This document shows, piece after piece, positions 46,450 to 57,433 of a stretch of DNA of 64,000 nt (the stretch's first letter is position 1; each line of letters opens with the position of its first letter). This DNA comes from Cryptomeria japonica (Eukaryota; Streptophyta; Pinopsida; Cupressales; Cupressaceae), in NCBI RefSeq assembly GCF_030272615.1, contig NC_081410.1, forward strand, positions 188,933,619-188,997,618, given 5' to 3'. The position numbers and the translations under genes are program-made. A model generated the notes under the pieces. The model was not told where the DNA came from and made no database searches. It worked only from the letters and a program-made list of their open reading frames with translations.

Positions 46450-49250
46450 ATCAAATTTAGTACTTTGTATAAGCTAGAGGCATACACTATTGAGTGTAAT
46501 AGCACTTTTGTAAAAATTAAATATGTGGATACCTCGTTGGAAGATTTGAGGGTTTCACCTTTAGCGGATGAAAAATCCTCTTTTGGGTACATAAGGGTGC
46601 TCTTTCTTATGAAGCAAACTTACCTGCAAAGAACACTATGTTATGGCACTAGAGACTTAGCCACATTGGAGAATAGGGTCTCAAGATTTTGAAAAATAAA
46701 AACCTTATTGAAGATTGTAATCTTGACTTTGAATTCTGTGAGCATTGCATTTATGGAAAACAAAATTGTGTTTAGTCTTTCACAAGTTTTCATAAATCTT
46801 GTGGTGTTTTGGATCTTATTCATTCTGATGTTTTTGGTCCTATAGATGTTCCTTTGATTGGAAAATCCAAATATTATGTTTCATTTATTGATGATTTTAG
46901 TAGGACATGGGTATACTTTTTAGAGAGTAAATATGAAGTTTTCAGTTATTTTAAATAATTTAAAGTAATGGTTGAGTTGTAGACTAGAAAGAAAATTAAA
47001 TGTTTTAGGATTGATAATGGTGGTAAATTTTGTTCTAATGATTTTGATAGATTTTGTAAAGAATGACATTAATAGACAAAACACAACTAAGTATTCTCTA
47101 CAACATAGTGGAGTTGCCGAAAGAATGAACAAGACATTGATGGAAAAGAATAGAAGTAATGTCGAGTGGTGTTGGTCTAGAACAATTTTTTTGGGATAAA
47201 GTTGTTGCCAATGCTTGCTACCTAATTAGCAGGTCTCCTACACTAGCTCTTGTTGATAAAATGCTTATGGAAGCATGGTCAGGTCATAAGCCTTCATTGA
47301 GGAATCTTAGAGTTTTTGTTGTGAGGCATATGCACATGTGCCAAAGGAGAAGTGAACAAAGTTAGGGAACAAGGTTGTGAAATGTATCTTTATCGGTTAT
47401 GGTTATGGTGTGAAAGGATACAAGCTTTGGGACCTTGTTGCACAAAAGGTAATTCATAGTAGAAGTGTTATTTTTAGAGAAATTAAGTCTCCTTATGTTA
47501 CATTGCAGCCAAAACAGACTAAACAGGAAGATATGTTTCAATTGCTTTCTACGCTTGAAAGAGTTGAATCGAGACCGTTTGATAGGCAAGTAGAGCCCAT
47601 CTAGCTTTGAATCTTCAGAGGAGGAACAACCTCCAACTCATCTTGTTCGAAGGTCTACAAGACATAGAAAACCACCTAAAAGGTATTCACCTGATGATTG
47701 GAGATGTAATTTTGCTTTGAATACTAATATGGATGAACCTAGATCTGTAGAAGAGGCATTAGGTATGAATGATGCATAATCCTGGAAGATTGCTATGGAA
47801 GAAGAAATGACAACTTTGAAAAATAATAATACATGGGATCTTCTATCATTGCTTAAAGGATGGAAGCATGTTTGTTGTAAATGGGTGCTCAAGAAAAAGA
47901 TTGGTTTATATGGAAGCATTGAGAAGTATAAAGCAAAGTTGGTTGTAAAAGACTACTCTCAGGTTGAAGGTGTTGATTATGGTGAGATATTTTCTCTTAT
48001 TGCAAAAATGGCATCCATTAGATTTTTGCTTTCTATTGTTGTTGCTTATGATTTAGAGGTTGAGCAAATGGATGTGAAAATTGCTTTCCTTCATGGTGAT
48101 TTGGAGGAGGATATTTATATGACACAACCAAAGCACTATGTGGTAAAATTTAAAAGTAATTTGGTCTATAAATTGATGAAATCTTTGTATGGCCTCAAAC
48201 AAAGTCCTAGGATGTGGTACCAAAAATTTGATAACTATGTGTTAATTTTGGGATTTGAATGTTCTAAATCAAATCATTGTGTTTATTATAAATTTGATGG
48301 TGATCAATTTTTGTACATTGCATTATATGTTGATGATATGTTATTCATTGGTAAAGGGAAAGGTATGATTTCAGAACTAAAGTCTCAGCTTGCTGCTAAA
48401 TTTGAAATGAAAGATATTGGTGCAACAAAACACATTCTTGGGATGGAAATTAGAAGAGATAGAGTGAACAAAAAGCTATGGCTAGGCCAAAGTAAGTATG
48501 TGAATTTTATTTTACAGTGTTTCAACATGAAGGATTTTAGACCAGTATGTGTTCCCTTCACAATTGGGATGAAATTATCTATTTCAGGTTTTCCTACATC
48601 ACCATCAAAGATGGAAAACATGAGAAGAGTTCCTTACAAGAGTGCAATTGGAAGTTCGATGTATGTTATGGTCTATACTACACTAGACATTTCCCAAGTA
48701 GTGGGAGTCCCCTCCAGACATATGTCTAATCTTGGTAGAGTTCATTAGGATGCAATCAAAAGAGTCTTGAGATATTTGAAGGCTACCTTAGAGTATTCTT
48801 TGTGTTATTAATGTAATTTGGTTGGAGACATGATTTCCCTTGATATTCATGGTTATGTGGATTTGGATTGGGCAGGTGATAGTGATAGTAGAAGATCCAC
48901 CAATGCTTATGTGTTTACTTTATTTAGTGGTGCAATTAGTTGGATGAGTAAGCAACAGGTTTTGGTTGCTTTGTCCACTATAGAAGCAAAGTATATGGTA
49001 GCTACTCATGCTTATAAAGAAGCCATTTGGTTTAAGGAACTATGTTCAAATATTGGAATAAAGAAAGGTGCAATGACAGTTTATTGTGATAGTCTCCACC
49101 TTGCATTTACATGAGGTTACTATTTATAGTAAGTTTTTCATTTGAGTGTGAAATGGTGTGAAATTCTCCCCAAAGTTTCAGATTGGCTAGATAAGAATGC
49201 CGGTAAATTTTCGTTGCAAGATCACAATTAGTTTCAAAGATATTAAAGTT
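46450..49250 (+). pseudogene. Tnt1-like copia pol relic
   Basis: Begins in the pre-integrase region (LYKLEAYTIE-like text, then HYRLRHLGEKGLKIL in a shifted frame). Integrase fragments include DLIHSDVFGP, SFIDDFSRTW, IDNGGKF and HSGVAERMNKT (46800-47130) with stops and shifts. RT (47795-48748) is open for 317 codons: QMDVKIAFLHGDLEE, SLYGLKQSPRMWYQ, active site ALYVDDMLFIG. RNase H follows (48818-49114) with DLDWAGD and STIEAKY, and stops at the YCDS block. Gag and protease are missing upstream because the long LTR-like repeat ends at 46449. The RT pattern resembles the Tork/Tnt1 group. Confidence 0.9.
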
Positions 49251-49830
49251 TATGTTTTGGAAGGGTGCAATGAAAGATTTAAATTTTATTTCGAGGACTT
49301 TAGACCCTCTGAAACACTATGAAAAGTGGGCATAACCAATGTTATGAGGTGATAGAGAACTTCATGAGCTTTCTGACGCTTCAAATGGTTTGTCAATCGA
49401 ACACATGATTCACAAGTTATGGCCTCTAGAAGTTTGGACTCCTAAAATAGGAAATATAAAATGCATCGATACATAAATGAGTTGTAAAAAGGAGGAATAC
49501 GTGTTGATGTGTGTGTTTTGACACGTCATAGGGTATCTAGAATGGAGATAAGATCAACTCCACTTTATTGGGTGGTTTTAGCCCATGGTTTTGTAATATT
49601 GTTTGATGGTTTATTATATTGTATATCCTATATATGAGGTGCATGAGATATAGGTTATGCATAAGAGTCTTATGGCTATTGAGTTACCTTTGAGTCTCTA
49701 GTTAGTGGTACTCTTGTGAAGAGAATTCTCTACAAGTATATTGTAATCTGTTATTGATTGTTGAATAATATATTAAGCTACTTTTGGAGTGTCGGGTTTT
49801 TCTCCTGAATGGGTTTTCCCCACATAAATC
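49250..49830 (+). repeat. Left part of the outer copia 3' LTR
   Basis: Follows the RNase H relic. It contains a TATA-like tract (ATATCCTATATATGAGG near 49623), an AATAATATATTAAGC signal (49765) and the block GGGTTTTTCTCCTGAATGGG usual near the end of copia LTRs. The LTR is interrupted after 49830 and resumes at 51587. The start is approximate. Confidence 0.55.
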
Positions 49831-50200
49831 TGTGAGAATTGAGAAACACAACACCACAGGAGCCCAAATGATCTCTGCAAGTTGAAAAACCTGTTACAAG
49901 AAGAAGAAAGGAAGCAAATAACAGATAAAACAAATACACAGAAAATATGCTCAAAAAGATGAGAGCTCAATATTCACAAAAATGTGTAATGTGATAATTC
50001 TTACAATACAATGAAAAGAATAAACCTCTAATAGGTCAAGAAAGCCTAAAAAGGAAAACCTAGGTTTTCACATAATAATTAATAAAAGAATTCATTATTA
50101 TGCACCTAAAGTTATCTTAAGTGTAAAAGAGATAAAGGGAACTTAAATAATTAAACAAATATTGTTTAATTAATCAAGTAAATACCCGAATACTCTAATA
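49831..50200 (-). repeat. 3' LTR of the small element
   Basis: Direct 370-bp copy of 51212-51581 with few differences, suggesting a fairly recent insertion. Confidence 0.93.
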
Positions 50201-50210
50201 CCCCCCCTTA
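50201..50210 (-). other. Polypurine tract of the small element
   Basis: Minus strand TAAGGGGGGG abuts the 3' LTR; the text before it (AAGTCTAGCT) is like the usual copia 3' end. Confidence 0.85.
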
Positions 50211-50519
50211 AGCTAGACTTAGGGAGAAGATAAAACCTAAAACAACTACTGAAAGAAGGAAAGATGGGTCTCGACAACAAGGCCTGATCAGGTACCCAAA
50301 TAGAACCAAATCTCTATGAACTGGAGAAATAGAGAAAACCACGTGGGAACAAAACTCTACTCCAAACAGAGATGGAAAAATCAAGAAGAAGGACTGAAAA
50401 AGCCTCCAAACAAGAATGTTCCAAAAAGATAGGAACAGGACAAGATCAGAAGAAACATTGAAGCATGAAAAAATTGGAAACACTGTTGAAGAATAACTGC
50501 TGATCTGAAGAACCTCCAC
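50208..50519 (-). other. Open frame of 103 codons, unassigned
   Basis: This is a sense-strand frame of the small element, between the captured fragment and the purine tract. It is rich in Phe, Leu, Ser and Val and matches no family I know. It may be chance in a pyrimidine-rich stretch. Confidence 0.25.
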
Positions 50520-50689
50520 TAAAATAGAATCAGACTAGGTAGAGAAGACTGTAATCTGTATGAGTGCCCTCAAATGACACTACTCGAATCATAAGGCAAA
50601 CAAAGGCAAACAACTAATTCCCTCTTTGAATGATAATTTTCTCCTTCAGAGCATTTATGCCTTTTTGCTTTATGTGCCTCCATTCTTCT

Positions 50690-51205
50690 CTTGTGATAGG
50701 TATTTGCATGCAGGTGTTCTTGGGATCTCTGAAGTTGTATTTTCTCAACTTCTTTTCCTTGTTCTTCAGGTGATTCAGTATACTGATGGGATCTACATTT
50801 ACCAGTAGAAGTATGCTCTTGACATGCTTCAATGCTTTGGCATGCTTGATTGCAAGCCTGCTCTCACTTCTTTTTAGTCAGGGGTTGTTTTGATTACTGC
50901 TTATCCCACTCCTTCAGTAGAATCTACACTTTACAAGCAGTTGATTGGCAGTTTGTTGTACCTGACTCACACTCATCCTAATATTTCCTTTGCGGTTGGC
51001 CTTGTCTCTCTATTCTCCCATGATCCTCATGAGAGTCATTGGCAAGCTGCCAAACGTATTTTATGGTACATTTAGGGTTCTAGTTCTCATGGCATTCACT
51101 ACACATAAGGGTACCCTCACATTTTTGGCTACACTAACTCAGATTGGGTTGGTGATGTCACTGATCAGAAGTCTACTTCTGGCTTTGTTTTCTGTCTTGG
51201 CTTTG
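50690..51205 (+). pseudogene. Captured copia RT/RNase H fragment, antisense to its host element
   Basis: Plus strand reads QVIQYTDGIYIYQ, a stop, KYALDMLQCFGMLDCKP, then open from about 50884: PSVESTLYKQLIGSLLYL, HPNISFAVGLVSLF, HESHWQAAKRILWYI, a stop, and NSDWVGDVTDQKSTSGFVFC. This is the RT C-terminal connection and first RNase H strand of copia. It ends within a few bases of the primer site at 51199-51211. Three in-frame stops are present. Confidence 0.88.
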
Positions 51206-51211
51206 ATACCA
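51199..51211 (-). other. Primer binding site of the small element
   Basis: Minus strand TGGTATCAAAGCC directly follows the 5' LTR end at 51212 and matches the initiator-Met primer site with one mismatch. Confidence 0.9.
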
Positions 51212-51581
51212 TGTGAGAGTTGAGATACACAACACCACAGGAGCCCAAATGATCTCTACAAGCTGAAAAACCTGTTACAAGAAGAAGCAAGGAAGCAAAT
51301 AATAGATAAAACAAATACACAGAAAATATGCTCAAAAAGATGAGAGCTCAATATTCACAAAAATGTGTAATGTGATAATCCTTACAATACAATGAAAAGA
51401 ATAAACCTCTAATAGGTCAAGAAAGCCTAAAAAGGAAAACCTAGGTTTGCACATAATAATTAATAAAAGAATTAATTATTATGCACCTAAAGTTATCTTA
51501 AGTGTAAAAGAGATAAAAGGAACTTAAATAATTAAACAAATATTGCTTAATTAATCAAATAAATACCTGAATACTCTAACA
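51212..51581 (-). repeat. 5' LTR of the small element
   Basis: Direct copy of 49831-50200, followed by target duplication AAATC. Confidence 0.93.
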
Positions 51582-51586
51582 AAATC

Positions 51587-51710
51587 AAAGTGTTGTGGTA
51601 TGCATGATATTATTTTATTTATGTTAAGTTTTTGTAACTATTGTAATGATCTATAAAAGTATCCTCTCAAGCTTAGTGTAGGAAATTATTTCGCTACTTA
51701 ACTTCCTTTC
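51587..51710 (+). repeat. Right part of the outer copia LTR
   Basis: AAAGTGTTGTGGTATGCATG continues the LTR text that stopped at 49830. The end before the next RT fragment at 51711 is not clear. Confidence 0.5.
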
Positions 51711-52690
51711 AAACTCAAGAAGGTGCTTTATGGACTCAAGCAAGCTCCTAGAGCTTGGTATGCAAGGTTTGGATAGGTATTTGTGTATGTTGATGATATC
51801 ATATTTGGAGGAGATGTAGAAGGAATTTGAGATGTCTATGATAGGTGACCTATCATTTTTCCTTGGTATTCAGGTTATTCAATCAAAAAAAGCCATTTTC
51901 ATTTCTCAAACCAAGTATATCAAGAAGATGTTGAAGAAATTTGGGATGAAGAATTCGAAAATGATTGCAACCCCTATGGCTACTAGTTGTAAGTTAAAAA
52001 AGGATGATAGATCTCCAAATGTTGATAAAAAATTGTATAGATCCATGATTGGGGGATTGTTGTATTTGATTACTTCTAGACCAGATATTATGCAGGTTGT
52101 ATGTATAGTTGTCAAATATCAAGCTAATCTTAAGTGATCTCATGATCAAGTGGTGAAAAGGATATTTAGATATTTGAAAGGGGCTCCAAATTATGGATTG
52201 TGGTATAAGAAGGATGACGATTTCACTTTGAAGGTATATACAAATGTCAACTGGGTCAGATGTGTTGATGATAGGAGAACTACAATTGGCGGTGCATTTT
52301 TCTTGGAAGATAGATGGTCTCTTGGTTAAGTAAGAAACATGATTTAGTGTCAATATCTATTGCAAAAACATGGTACGTTGAAGTAGCATCTTGTTGTAAT
52401 TAGATTATGCGGATGAAGAAAACTGTTAGTGATAGTAAGGTGAAGTATGATGAGGCAATTTCTATTACGTTTGATAAACAAGTGCTTTTAACATTTCAAA
52501 GAATTTGGTAATGCATTAAAGGACTAAACAAATTGCAATCTGGTATCATTTCTTAAGATAGAAGGTTGTAGAGAAGGAAGTCAAATTAGAGTATGTACCT
52601 ACTAAAGAACACATTGCAGATATCCTTACTACGGTGTTTGCGAAGGATACTTTTGAGTATCTTTGACAAAAGTTGGGGGTTATTGTGATG
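51711..52690 (+). pseudogene. Copia RT and RNase H relic with internal deletions
   Basis: Reads [20 protein letters not shown], a stop, then [12 protein letters not shown] almost at once, so the roughly 50 residues usually between these motifs are missing. A second deletion precedes FEMSMIGDLSFFLGIQVIQ (51820). The frame to 52137 includes TKYIKKMLKKFGM and GGLLYLITSRPDIM. RNase H follows in shifting frames (VSISIAKTWYVE, VKYDEAI, TYLLKNTLQI-like text) and ends near 52685. It is close to the pol of the 463-7218 element. Confidence 0.88.
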
Positions 52691-53515
52691 CAGTCAAGGC
52701 TGGGAGATCCAATGAAGGACAACCCAACCTTGCAGCTAAACACATAAACCATGCACAACATATCGGTAATCGGTAACAAGAATGCAAAAATAGTGGACAA
52801 AACAACCGGTAAACAATGTGAATGAATCTTATTACAAACTGAAGAATAATACATGCCACATGCTGGATCACAGTCTAGGATACAATTAATGCCTACAATG
52901 CAATTACAAGATTCACAAATCATCTACACATCAAGTCGGCCTTTGGTGATAGTCTGTCGGTTCTATCCTAATCTGGACCTCAGCCTTCTGGCTTCGGTCC
53001 TACTAGATCAGAATCTGTCAGTTCTACATCTTCACGCAATCTCAAAGCTCTTTCTTCAATCTCCTTACTTCTCCATCTTCAAATGATTCACAAGCTTACC
53101 TTTATACCATCAACGAATAATTACAACTCAATCAAGTCAGCCCAAAGACCGACCAGTTTATGAAATGTGCAATGGTAACATGTCGGCTCAATCATCAAGA
53201 ACAAATCAAAAACATAAAATGATGCACAGACCTCCAGGAATACCAACCAAGGCCCAAAGCAACAACTCTAACGATCCACAAGTCACAGAGATCAACCGCA
53301 ACTTGAAATCATCTTCGCTCAACACACTGCCAGACTAACCAGTAAGAACACATCAACCGGGACAAATACTAGATTCCACATCTTACCAGAAACAAAGCCA
53401 AATGCTATGAAACACTAATATTATAACGACCACGAACACAAGGGAATAAACCCAAAACCACAATGCTAAACACTCAAACCATAAAATCAAACCACAATGC
53501 TAAACCATCAATGAC
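52691..53515 (+). other. 3' non-coding region of the copia relic
   Basis: Lies between the end of RNase H and the purine tract. Minus-strand frames of 125 and 119 codons here read the antisense of copia DNA and are not supported. Confidence 0.55.
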
Positions 53516-53527
53516 AAAAGGGGAGAA
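53516..53527 (+). other. Polypurine tract of the copia relic
   Basis: AAAAGGGGAGAA directly precedes the LTR start at 53528. Confidence 0.75.
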
Positions 53528-53798
53528 TGTTGGAAACTTGAGTTGTTGTGTTGTGTTGTCATTGATGTCAACCTATTTGGTGTTCTCATTAATGTCTATA
53601 TATGTTGTTGGTCTAGAAGTGTGTGTTCTAATGTTATTGGTTGGTTTGATGGTATTGTTGAGGTGTTTCATAAAGATTGGTATAGTGAAAGTTTCAATAT
53701 GCAAGAAACAATATTTATGTAGGAAAGAGTATTTAATGTCTCTGTAGAATAATGCTTTACATTCCTCTGGCATGTGAAGATTATGTGTAGTGACTTTG
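53528..53798 (+). repeat. Start of a copia 3' LTR, cut at 53798
   Basis: Begins TGTTGGAAACTTGAG and includes GTTGTCATTGATGTCAAC, shared with 39842-39858. It is interrupted where the TGTAATGCCC repeat begins. Confidence 0.65.
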
Positions 53799-55760
53799 TG
53801 TAATGCCCCGCCAGGAAACCCCGAAGGGATAAAGCTAAAACACACGAATGGAGTGCAATAATTTTTTTTTTTAAATAAGACACAACATAATGATACAAGG
53901 AGTTATCAAAAGCTCAAATAACTCAGCGGAAGACTAAACAATACCTAAGGAGTTTCCCAACATGATTACGTAACTTAACATCTAACTCAACTCACGACAT
54001 CCAACCCAATAAAACAGGTTAACTTAATTTCATGTTATTACTTTAAACAAGGATATAATTTGTTCTGTAATTTAAAATTATAGATAATAGGACGTGCTCC
54101 TCCATTAAGGTTGAAGATGAGTCTAGCATGAGGAAATTTACCCATTAAAATTAAAACATAGATAACATATGAATTCATCCATTAAGGTTAAAATATGGTT
54201 AACTTGATGAGTTCATCCATTTTAGTTACAATATAGCTAATATGATGGAGTTCATTTATTAAGGTTAAAATGTAGAGAACAAAATGAAGTTCATCCATTA
54301 GAATTACAATTTAGGTAACATGACGAGTTCATCCAACAATGGTTATCCATTCATTTCGTTCAAACTTTTCCTTAAACATATACCATGCATCTAATTTCAT
54401 TACATGATTTAATTTCATCATAACCTAGTGAGTTCTTCTCATGCATACTTAATTTCATTAACAATTACAGAATTCATTCTGCAAATCAAACTACACTCTT
54501 TCATGATCCACATTACTGCATTTAATTAAGATGACTGCATACATGCATTTATGATTAATTTCGTCTAATCCACTGTATACATCCTAACATAATGCCATCC
54601 ATACATGCTAAAACTAGAAAGGAAATATAAGAACATAAGCATCACATAACACCAAAATAATCTCGGGGTTCACCCCTAGAGGGCTACATCTCCGAGTCTG
54701 CTCAACTGCAAGACCCCTCTGATAATTAAATAAGTTAAAGGTACATAAGTTCCACATCATTTACATTCTTTCCATCGAGGCGAATCATACCAATAAACAA
54801 CCGACCACATCGGTCAATAATTACATAAATGACCCCTACATAGAAACGAATCCAACTGAACATATTAAAAGCTAAAACAAGGTCCATTGCTCGACAGTAC
54901 TCTAACTAGAGACTTGACCCGCTATGGTCAACCACAAATCAACACTCGACACCCGCATAAAGGACAAGACCAGTTATAACACTATCACAAGGCAACAACC
55001 AAACTAGAGACCGAAGACATAAACAGGTACCCCAAAACAACCAAATGACTGGGTCCAAACAAACATATCAAGGCCTTGCTATTACTTTAAACAAAAGCAA
55101 ATACATAAATTAAACTTGCATAGGCAATAATCCGGAAACTACAATCTTCTTTCCTATTGATTTAATCAATAAAAGCCAATCAAGATTTCTAAATGATCTA
55201 AGTATTCAAAATACATGGATAGAAAAATCACCATTACAAGATGCATACAATACCACAATTTTAATAGTTTGTTCGCCTATGTCTCAAAATAGAGGAAGAA
55301 TATAAACTAAACCATTTATTTTATGAATTGAAAATATCATTAACTCACCAATATTCCAAACGATACATTATTAAATTTTCAAAATTTCCAATAGTATATC
55401 GTTTAAATTTTCAAAATATCCAATGATAAAATATTTCTTTTTTTTAATTACTCAAATAATATATTCATGAATAAAATTTTATTTAAAAATTATCAATTAC
55501 TAAATATAATTTGTTTCAACGATTATCCAATTAAAAACAATATTTTATCTTTTTCTTCAAAAAGGTACTTCCTGCAAGCATCTTAAAAAAATGCAAATTA
55601 AACATTAATTAATAATTTAATAAATAAAAATTATCATTAAAAATTTTTAATTTAAAAAAGTAATATATATATTTAAAAAAAACTTTTAAACAAAATATAT
55701 TTTATAACTCCATATTTTTTTAACATAAAAAAAATAAAGGTTAAACTTTAGTTTTTTTTT
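53799..55760 (+). repeat. Long LTR-like repeat, truncated copy
   Basis: Begins TGTAATGCCCCGCCAGG and aligns with 59307 onward: an A/T-rich tract after GAGTGCAATA, then TTCACCCCTAGAGGGCTACATC (54671) against TTCACCCCTAATGGGCTACATC (59823). Similarity is traceable to about 55080 and fades in AT-rich DNA after that. No GGGGTATTACA end is present. Regular blocks of TTCATCCATTAAGGTTA recur every 50-60 bp at 54100-54340. Confidence 0.7.
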
Positions 55761-56311
55761 TGTTTTATTAACAAAAGCCCACCCATGTGGAGGACCCCAT
55801 ATGGGCTCCCTTCCAAAGGGAAGGGCTGTGGATTCCATGTCGTGGACTCCACGCAACCACGACTGTGTGGAGGCCACGCCATGGCTCCACACCCATGGAT
55901 CTTTTTTTTGTCTAGGTTTGCTTTGGAGAATGAGTCTGGTTAGTGTTTTGTGTCTCATTGTGGCATGTGGAGATCTGCATTATGTAATTTGCATTAGAGG
56001 ATAGTTTTGGGCTGACTGGCTAAGATGCTTTCGTGTTTGTCTACACATTTCTTTTGATGTCAACTTTGGAGTATGTGTTATCATGTGTGGTTCATTGGAA
56101 TCAACTTAGATGGATGTTCTATGCTGTTTTTGGGTCCTCTTTATCTCCTGGATTGGACCTTAATGATTTTTATTGGTCTGACTGGTCGAATCTATGTAAT
56201 AATTTATAATTTGTTTGTGGTTGATCTAGTTAAGGGGTTAATGAATAATCTTGTTGTAGCATTATAAAATTGTAACCTTTGCAATTTTTACCATATTTTA
56301 GGCCCTCACCC
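55761..56311. other. Palindrome-rich GC block, then unassigned DNA
   Basis: From 55775 to 55905 short palindromes and CCATG/CCACG words crowd together (CCCTTCCAAAGGGAAGGG, CCATATGGG, GTCGTGGACTCCACG). After that no feature is recognised up to 56311. Confidence 0.5.
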
Positions 56312-56572
56312 TGACGATGACATTTCCCTACCCAATTGGGACCCCTTGCTACCCTATTGCTTCAAATTTGCCTTTTTTTAAACCCAAGTATCATCTCAGA
56401 ACCCTGTCCAAGCCCCAAAATAGGGCAAGAAAGGGGCGTGACACTCATGTCCCCCTCCCTTTTGTGGCCCCAAAATGGGTCCATCTGACCCTTGGACCTA
56501 AATCTTCTTTCGGGAATTAAATTCCCCCTATGTCAGCCTTTGATTAGAGGATAATTAACCCTCCAAGGCAAG

Positions 56573-56580
56573 TATAAAAG
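56573..56580 (+). promoter_or_regulatory. Candidate TATA box
   Basis: TATAAAAG, followed by GGGGGATTAATTC, in the putative LTR of the downstream gypsy element. Confidence 0.6.
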
Positions 56581-57062
56581 GGGGATTAATTCTTTCATTC
56601 AGGTAAGGATGATAGAGGTGAACAAGAAAGAGGTCTTCATTATCGTCATCAAGCGTTCAAGTGTTCAAGCATTCAAGCATCCCATCAAGTCTTCTTCTTC
56701 ACGTGTCTTCTTCATTCATCCATTGGAGAATATTACAACATTCATTTTCAAGCATGTGTGTGTGTTAGGCTTTTGTCATGTTACATGCCATTTTATGCAA
56801 CACTTGTGATTACATTCAAGAAGCAAAGAAACCATCGTCAACAAATTATAGATCTACAAGGTATACATTTCCATTATTTACATTTAAGCATTTGCAATTA
56901 CTTTCTTTCAAGGTTGATTTCTCAACCGGGGTTTGACTAAGGTAAACCCCTATCCACAACCCTTCTTTTCTGTGTGTAGGTTGCAGGTGTGCCATTGTAA
57001 TTGTAGATTTAGGCTTCATTTGCAGAGATGGAAAAACCCTTTTCGACTTGCAGATTTTTCAG

Positions 57063-57091
57063 AGGACCAGGTGCAACTCCAACTCGGTCCT
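57063..57091 (+). other. Short inverted-repeat block, copy 1
   Basis: AGGACC and GGTCCT bracket 17 bases containing AGGTGCAACTCCAACTC. The copy at 58036 keeps the same length and spacing. Confidence 0.5.
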
Positions 57092-57433
57092 GAGAACTTT
57101 TCTCCAAATTTGCAGGGCAGGTTTGTATCAGTCTAAATACCTCAGATCTGAAATTACAACACAATCCTGAATCAATAGGTCCTTATTTGACCCATTTTGT
57201 CTTCATTTTCTGCATAGTCAACAAGTCAACTCTTCTATTTACAAAAGAGGGTAAATTACATTCCAACTCTTGCATTCTACTTGGCATTCACATCCTTATT
57301 TCCCTTGGAATTGGATCTAGTGGATTCAACCCCTCTTTTGAATGTAAAGTATCTCCCAAGTGAAAATCATTCTAGTGATTTCCTTTCTCTCTCCTAGGTG
57401 GGAAATCACTAGATTTCAATTTTCCACTATACA

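Larger units (their letters stand above)
49831..51581 (-). mobile_element. Small non-autonomous LTR element with antisense copia fragment
   Basis: LTRs of 370 bp (49831-50200 and 51212-51581) begin TGTGAGA and end CTCTAACA (CTCTAATA in the left copy). The target duplication AAATC is exact (49826-49830 and 51582-51586). On the minus strand a primer site, TGGTATCAAAGCC, follows the right LTR and a purine tract, AAGGGGGGG, precedes the left LTR, so the element reads right to left. The 1-kb interior has no sense-strand pol. Instead, beside the primer site it holds a copia RT/RNase H fragment in the opposite direction. Movement would need proteins from another element. Confidence 0.93.
56312..57433 (+). 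repeat. Probable 5' LTR of a gypsy element
   Basis: Contains a strong TATA box and ends CACTATACA just before TTTTGGTGAACCCAACA, which looks like a primer-site region. A TG start at 56312 or 56318 is guessed. There is no second copy in the window, so the call rests on promoter, leader and downstream gag-like frame. Confidence 0.5.

Noticed and set aside
46450-53798. Possible integrated pararetrovirus because of several RT segments
   Set aside because: All RT segments have copia domain order with integrase and LTR signals; no movement or coat protein is seen.
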